DNA from: an uncultured Verrucomicrobiales bacterium
GTDB lineage: Bacteria > Verrucomicrobiota > Verrucomicrobiia > Verrucomicrobiales > Akkermansiaceae
NCBI GenBank assembly: GCA_937905985.1
Contig: CALCWC010000090.1
Coordinates: forward strand, 1 to 10,174
Reading direction: 5' to 3'
DNA length: 10,174 nucleotides
Below, in pieces: positions 6,363-10,174 of this stretch. The position numbers were made by a program, and so were the translations under genes. Under the pieces are notes generated by a model. That model was not told where the DNA came from, did no database searches, and saw only the letters and a list, made by a program, of their open reading frames with translations. The stretch's first letter is position 1, and the number at the start of each line of letters is the position of its first letter.

Positions 6363-8495
6363 ATGAAAAAGACACTTGCATTACTTTTGCTGCTGGCCGG
6401 ACTTTCTGTGGAAGCCCATGGAAAAGAGCTGTACTGGGCCGGGGAGAATGAAGCGGTATGGGACGAACATACTACCAACTGGAGGGACGCGTTTGGCAAT
6501 GCCCAGTCCTACAAAGATGGTGATGCTGTTAATTTCCTAGGCACAGAAGCAGGAGCAGTCACGGTGCAGCTGGCTGGTACATTGAAGCCTTTAAGTGTGG
6601 TTGTGAGTTTTACCGATCCTGAACACAGCTTCACCTTCGCCTGGTACGGCAATCTGAGCGGGGATATGTGCCTCAGAATGGTCTCGCTAGGCAAGTTGAT
6701 CATCAGCACAGAAAATTTCTACAGGGGCGGGACGCGACTCGACTCTGGCACGCTGGTGACGAACAACAGAAATGCCCTAGGCTATGGCCTAGTTCAACTC
6801 GTTGGAGGGGTGTTGCAACTCAACGGATACACTCTCTCCAACAGTGTCACAATAACTGGGCCGCAGACCACCCTAGGTGGCGGCACGCTCAACGGCACCC
6901 TAACTATGGAAGAGCGTTCAGGACTGACTCTGCTGGAGGACACTAAAATCTCGGGAGCCATCTCTCTAGCGGAAGGAGCCACTTTGAATCTGGGCAAGAA
7001 CACCATCTCCGGATCCGTCACCTTGTCTGGAAGTGCCACCATCGGCAACGGCACAGTTGAGGGCGGCCTGACCGTGGCGGATAACAAGAGCCTGGTGCTG
7101 CTGGCGAACACCACCGTTACGGGCGGCGTCAGCCTTGGAGCGCAATCCACATTGAACCTGGGCGGAAACACCTTCCACACCGGCGGGGAGGGAGGCAGCC
7201 AAGTCACGTTCTCAGGTGACGCCACCGTGTCCAACGGCACGCTTGTTCTGGACAGCGACTGGAGCCCGGGCTACGCGCTCACTTTCACGGACATCACGCT
7301 GGACCTCAACAAGCACACCCTCTCCAAGGCGGTGAACCTGGTCGGGGACAACGCCATCGGTAACGGCACGCTCAACACAAACCTGAACGTAGGCGAAGGA
7401 GATACCCTCACCCTCTGCGGCACCCTGTACGGCAATCATGACCGCGAAGACAAAATCACCCTCGGCAACAACGCCAAGCTGGACCTCGGCGGCCAATACC
7501 TCGACAGGTTCTGCCATGTCACGATGAAAGGCGATGCCTTCATCGGCAACGGCTCGTTCAACAGCCAAATTGTCGTGGAAACGGACCACAAGCTCACGCT
7601 GAGCGCCAACCTGTGGGGCGGGGGCTCCATCGTCCTGCGCAACAACGCCACGCTGGACCTCAACAACCACAGCTATGCCGGAACCATCTACGGCCCGGAT
7701 TATGATGATTCAGGCACTATTTCCGCGACTATCGGCAACGGAACGCTGGACTGCTATTTAATTGTAGTTTGCGAAAACACGCTCAACCTCTGCGGCGACT
7801 TGGGGGGCAGTGGCACCATCATCCTGAAAGACAGCGCAACGCTGAATCTTGGCACTTACACGCTCTCCAAGGATGTCTCGCTGAATGGAGCCTCCACCAT
7901 CAAGGCGGAAAACACCACCATCAAGGCGCTCAATACGGATAAAGAGGGCCTGCTGCAGAAGCTGAGCGTGTCCGATGGCCTGATTACCGGAACGGACAGG
8001 CAAGCCAGCTTGGCGGATGGGCTGGAGATTGAATCCACGGCGAACCTGATGATAAAGAGCATGACCATCACCGCCAACAACGAGATTTACGTGGGCGAGC
8101 ACACCATCACGCTGAATCAGGTGACCATTGACCTCTCGCAAGCGAAATACGAACTGGTGGGCTCCGACTACTACTTCCAGTTGCAGGACCTCATCAACTG
8201 CACGCTGGAGATGGATGACGTGGTGTTCGATGCCTCCGGGCTGGAGCTGCCGGAGGACTTCGACCCGGCCAAGAACGGCATCGGCTTTGATTTCGGGACC
8301 GATGTGACCATTGACCCGCAAACCGCCAAGAACCTCACCCTGCTGATGGGAGACCATTGGAGCCAGACCGTGAGCCCGGGCGACCGCGGCCAGATGGTGT
8401 TCAGCGCCCTGGTGCCCATGACCCCGGAGCCCACCACAGGCACGCTGGGTCTGCTGGCGCTGGCAGCGCTTGCAGCACGCAGGCGCAGGAAGTAA
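6363..8495 (+). CDS. PATR/beta-helix repeat surface protein with PEP-CTERM signal
   Basis: The 710-residue protein starts at the ATG at 6363, where the signal peptide begins (MKKTLALLLLLAGLSVEAHG). A GTG 33 bases upstream is in frame but sits at the predicted transcription start and would spoil the signal peptide. A Trp module (W25, W33, NW40, DAVNF) is followed by a degenerate autotransporter-associated beta-strand unit (about 109-156, FYRGGTRLDSGTLV) and six repeats of 43-63 residues with an [AS]TIGNG-like start (169-510). A C-terminal domain (about 528-686; MTITANN, ITLNQVTI, LINC, FDASGL) precedes the PEP-CTERM tail (688-710, ending RRRRK). It parallels residues 575-1134 of the preceding protein and the N-terminus of the next. 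It has its own promoter and terminator, so it is probably monocistronic. Probable surface or matrix protein; ligand unknown. Residues 1-210 are coded by AT-richer DNA with many CTAG sites, unlike the rest. Confidence 0.92.
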   Translation: MKKTLALLLLLAGLSVEAHGKELYWAGENEAVWDEHTTNWRDAFGNAQSYKDGDAVNFLGTEAGAVTVQLAGTLKPLSVVVSFTDPEHSFTFAWYGNLSGDMCLRMVSLGKLIISTENFYRGGTRLDSGTLVTNNRNALGYGLVQLVGGVLQLNGYTLSNSVTITGPQTTLGGGTLNGTLTMEERSGLTLLEDTKISGAISLAEGATLNLGKNTISGSVTLSGSATIGNGTVEGGLTVADNKSLVLLANTTVTGGVSLGAQSTLNLGGNTFHTGGEGGSQVTFSGDATVSNGTLVLDSDWSPGYALTFTDITLDLNKHTLSKAVNLVGDNAIGNGTLNTNLNVGEGDTLTLCGTLYGNHDREDKITLGNNAKLDLGGQYLDRFCHVTMKGDAFIGNGSFNSQIVVETDHKLTLSANLWGGGSIVLRNNATLDLNNHSYAGTIYGPDYDDSGTISATIGNGTLDCYLIVVCENTLNLCGDLGGSGTIILKDSATLNLGTYTLSKDVSLNGASTIKAENTTIKALNTDKEGLLQKLSVSDGLITGTDRQASLADGLEIESTANLMIKSMTITANNEIYVGEHTITLNQVTIDLSQAKYELVGSDYYFQLQDLINCTLEMDDVVFDASGLELPEDFDPAKNGIGFDFGTDVTIDPQTAKNLTLLMGDHWSQTVSPGDRGQMVFSALVPMTPEPTTGTLGLLALAALAARRRRK
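6867..7892 (+). repeat. six repeats of 43-63 residues with IGNG motif
   Basis: Units start at residues 169, 225, 287, 330, 392 and 455 with lengths 56, 62, 43, 62, 63 and 56. The consensus is ATIGNGT[LV] ... LTV ... LTL ... G[GS].I.L...ATL[ND]LG. The second unit, ending NTFHTGGEGGSQVTFSGD, is the closest relative of the 62-residue units in the gene at 8928. Confidence 0.85.
8451..8495 (+). repeat. 45-bp PEP-CTERM tail sequence identical to 6126-6170
   Basis: Second copy of the identical 3' coding segment described at 6126-6170. It includes the stop codon but no base beyond it. Confidence 0.95.
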
Positions 8496-8520
8496 AATTG
8501 TTAGGCTAGAAGCCGTTCTC

Positions 8521-8751
8521 TCATATCCGCCCCGCTTGGCCTCCTGCCTTGCGGGGCGCTTTTTTGCCCATCCGCACCACCATACCGGGCCTGGCTGGCG
8601 GGTACAGAAGAGGCTGAACCTCCACGGCAATCCCCACCTCCACCACACCCCCGCCGCCCGCCATCTCCCCTACCTCCACTACCACCGGGAACACGTCTTC
8701 ATCCCCTGATTCGCAACACCCCGGGCCAGGCGTGAGGATGTTACGCGGCAC
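8521..8751 (-). CDS. doubtful small minus-strand ORF or gene remnant (76 residues)
   Basis: Reading 8751 to 8521 on the minus strand gives a GTG-started 76-residue frame, with an in-frame stop directly before the GTG. Its composition is protein-like: a central beta-strand-type stretch (VFPVVVEVGEMAGGGG, VVEVGIAVEVQP) followed by a basic tail (KKAPRKAGG), and its third codon positions are G/C rich as in real genes here. Against it: no ribosome-binding site or promoter was seen, and its 3' end overlaps the terminator of the plus-strand gene. It could be the remnant of a gene in an otherwise empty intergenic stretch, or chance. The family is not recognised. Confidence 0.3.
   Translation of the reverse strand: MPRNILTPGPGCCESGDEDVFPVVVEVGEMAGGGGVVEVGIAVEVQPLLYPPARPGMVVRMGKKAPRKAGGQAGRI
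8528..8565 (+). terminator. intrinsic terminator of the third surface gene
   Basis: CGCCCCGC (8528-8535) and GCGGGGCG (8551-8558) form a perfect 8-bp GC stem around a 15-base loop, followed by C and six T (8560-8565). It lies 33 bases after the TAA. This is a textbook rho-independent terminator and separates the gene from the next promoter. Confidence 0.88.
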
Positions 8752-8858
8752 CTAAGCAGTTGCGTTGTGCTTTCTGACACCCGCGCCGGGGTGCCGGAGT
8801 GCATTGGGTGAGGCTGACCGCGCGCTGTTACGAATCCCCCGCGCAAAGGGCATTTGTG
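8566..8858. other. intergenic stretch without a supported plus-strand gene
   Basis: The stretch is C-rich on the plus strand and contains no convincing plus-strand gene. The only open frame of note is the doubtful minus-strand one (8521-8751). No tRNA-like, repeat-array or mobile-element signal was found. A plus-strand frame from 8765 runs through the promoter and out of frame with the gene at 8928, and is spurious. Confidence 0.6.
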
Positions 8859-8886
8859 TTGACCCGCGCGGCGTTTCTGGTATAGT
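8859..8886 (+). promoter_or_regulatory. sigma70-like promoter of the fourth surface gene
   Basis: TTGACC (8859-8864), a 16-base spacer and TATAGT (8881-8886) with an upstream TGG, differing from 6297-6324 at two spacer bases only. The shared sequence continues through the leader into the signal-peptide codons, so regulator sites, if any, are shared too. Confidence 0.75.
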
Positions 8887-8891
8887 GGTGC

Positions 8892-8911
8892 GTGGACGCA
8901 GATGCGCCCAC
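8892..8911 (+). promoter_or_regulatory. leader hairpin matching the one at 6330
   Basis: GTGG-A-CGC (8892-8899), AGAT loop, GCG-C-CCAC (8904-8911): seven Watson-Crick pairs with a single A/C mismatch. It begins at about the predicted transcription start. Confidence 0.4.
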
Positions 8912-8927
8912 ACACATGACTGTTGCC

Positions 8928-10174
8928 ATGAAAAAGACACTCGCACTCATGCTTTTGCTGGCCGGGATCACTCTGAAAGCCCAGGGAAGAACGCTGACTT
9001 GGACCGGGGAGGGAAGTAGTGAATGGAAACCCTGGGACGTGACAAACTGGGTGGATGAATCCGGAAAACCCACCGTATACCAAAATGGCGATGATGTGGT
9101 GTTTGCCGGCCGCGACAAGAGAACTGTTACATCGTTCGGGGTCTTGCCCGCGAGCGTTCTTGTGGAAAACAGCAAGGACAACGACTACACCATTCAAACT
9201 GCAACAGGCGCTAGCTCCGGATTTAGTGGTGACATGGCGCTCACAAAAAAAGGAGATGGAAACCTTTCCCTCTTATGCTCCAACCCCTACACGGGCGGCA
9301 CATACATTCACGGCGGCATAGTGGCTGTATACAAGGCTGACTCCTTGGGAAGCGGCACGGTACATCTGTATGGGGGAGGATTGGAAATATGCGAAAGATA
9401 TATTGCCACCGATGTCATTGTGGAAGGAAACGCCAGTTTGGGAGGGAGAATAGGAAATGGTGCGCTGACCTTGTGCGAAAACAGCAGACTTACTGTGAAC
9501 AACTTTCTGATAGGCAGTAGTCGTGATGCCATCATCAAGGATGGTGCCACTCTGGACTTGGCAGAGCGCTACATCAAAGGCTATGCGGGAGGTATGTCTT
9601 TTGGAGTCATACGGGTTGGGAACTCATCCATCGGCAACGGTGAGATTCGCAACTGCATGCTGAACGTGGAAGCGGGCAAGACGCTTACGCTTTTGGCGAA
9701 CACCTCTGCCACGAGTGGCACCGTCTTCAACCTGGGCGAGGGCGCCACCCTGAACCTCGGCGGCAACAGCGTCGACTTTGCCAATGCTTCCATCTCTGCT
9801 TCCGGGGATAGCGCCGGCATCGGCAACGGAACGATTACGGGCGAGCTGACGGTGGCGGCGGGAACGCAAATCACCCTGCTGGCGGACACCACCATCACGG
9901 GCGGCGTTTCCTTGGAGGACGGTGCCACATTCAACCTGGGCGGCAACACCTTCCACATTGGCGGGGAGGCTAGCAACCGACTCTCCCTCTCCGGCAGCGC
10001 CACCATCGGCAACGGCGTGATTGAGGGCGGCCTGACCGTGGCGGGGGGCAAGAGCCTGGCCCTGCTGGCGGACACCACCGTTACGGGCGACGTTTCCTTG
10101 GAGGACGGTGCCACATTCAACCTGGGCGGCGGCTCTCTCTCCAGCAACGTCTCCCTTGGTTGGGATACTACCAT
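8928..10174 (+). CDS. PATR/beta-helix repeat surface protein, N-terminal part (runs off the window)
   Basis: Direct translation from the ATG at 8928 stays open to the window edge (415 complete codons). The signal peptide (MKKTLALMLLLAGITLKAQG) is nearly that of the gene at 6363. A Trp module follows (W25, W33, W36, NW41, DDVVF), then a typical autotransporter-associated beta-strand unit (about 105-155; PYTGGTYIHGGIV, LGSGTV). From about residue 230 there are at least three repeats of 62-63 residues with an IGNG start and an LADTT[IV]TG[GD]VSLEDGATFNLGG core. The C-terminus is outside the window, so a PEP-CTERM tail is expected from the paralogues but not seen. It has its own promoter, close to a copy of the one upstream, so the two genes are probably co-regulated. 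Surface or matrix role is inferred; ligand unknown. No Shine-Dalgarno is visible. Confidence 0.88.
   Translation, partial: MKKTLALMLLLAGITLKAQGRTLTWTGEGSSEWKPWDVTNWVDESGKPTVYQNGDDVVFAGRDKRTVTSFGVLPASVLVENSKDNDYTIQTATGASSGFSGDMALTKKGDGNLSLLCSNPYTGGTYIHGGIVAVYKADSLGSGTVHLYGGGLEICERYIATDVIVEGNASLGGRIGNGALTLCENSRLTVNNFLIGSSRDAIIKDGATLDLAERYIKGYAGGMSFGVIRVGNSSIGNGEIRNCMLNVEAGKTLTLLANTSATSGTVFNLGEGATLNLGGNSVDFANASISASGDSAGIGNGTITGELTVAAGTQITLLADTTITGGVSLEDGATFNLGGNTFHIGGEASNRLSLSGSATIGNGVIEGGLTVAGGKSLALLADTTVTGDVSLEDGATFNLGGGSLSSNVSLGWDTT
9624..10174 (+). repeat. tandem 186-189 bp repeats coding 62-63 residue units
   Basis: Units start at 9624, 9813 and 9999; the last is cut by the window edge. 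A 40-base stretch at 9905-9944 is identical to 10091-10130, exactly 186 bases later, and flanking sequence is also very similar. The 9624 unit is more diverged. The array probably continues beyond the window. Confidence 0.9.

Noticed and set aside
5897..6451. 184-residue plus-strand frame spanning the gene end and intergenic region
   Set aside because: It is out of frame with the real genes, runs through the hairpins and promoter, and shows low-complexity Arg/His/Gly composition typical of a frame-shifted shadow.
7758..8648. 296-residue minus-strand open frame covering the end of the third surface gene and its terminator
   Set aside because: It crosses an intrinsic terminator and mirrors the PEP-CTERM domain of a well-supported gene. 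A similar antisense frame occurs over the homologous tail of the chimera (5427-6284), as expected from shared sense sequence.

Overview
The window reads as part of a surface-protein locus from a Verrucomicrobium, most likely Akkermansia or a close relative. The clues are three complete and one cut-off secreted proteins rich in Gly, Thr, Asn and Leu repeats. The three complete ones end in a PEP-CTERM type sorting signal (PEP, hydrophobic LLALAALAA stretch, basic tail), and three of the four carry autotransporter-associated beta-strand (PATR-like) repeats. The taxon is inferred from these signatures, not proven. All genes are on the + strand.

Layout: (i) 2-115, the last 37 codons of an unrecognised gene; (ii) 122-2710, an 862-residue predicted beta-helix protein with a signal peptide and an atypical PEP-CTERM tail; (iii) a 55-bp gap with a candidate promoter and a small palindrome; (iv) 2766-6170, an 1134-residue chimera: Chlamydia-type Pmp repeats (GGA[IVM]/FxxN), a linker domain, a Trp-rich module, a PATR unit, four repeats of 56-58 residues, a conserved C-terminal domain and PEP-CTERM; (v) 6171-6362, two hairpins, a heptanucleotide tandem repeat and a strong sigma70-like promoter; (vi) 6363-8495, a 710-residue paralogue of the second half of the chimera; (vii) 8496-8927, a good intrinsic terminator, a doubtful minus-strand ORF and a second copy of the promoter/leader block; (viii) 8928 to the window end, the N-terminal 415 codons of another paralogue, read here by direct translation.

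The proteins probably cross the inner membrane through Sec, are processed at the PEP-CTERM tail by an exosortase encoded elsewhere, and are displayed on or released from the surface. None has an autotransporter beta-barrel in the window. The last two genes share promoter, leader hairpin and signal-peptide sequence, so the block was duplicated with its regulatory region. Base composition and repeat identity suggest a mosaic: divergent AT-richer N-terminal modules joined to GC-richer, mutually similar repeat and sorting-signal segments. No RNA genes, CRISPR arrays, transposases or integrases were seen.
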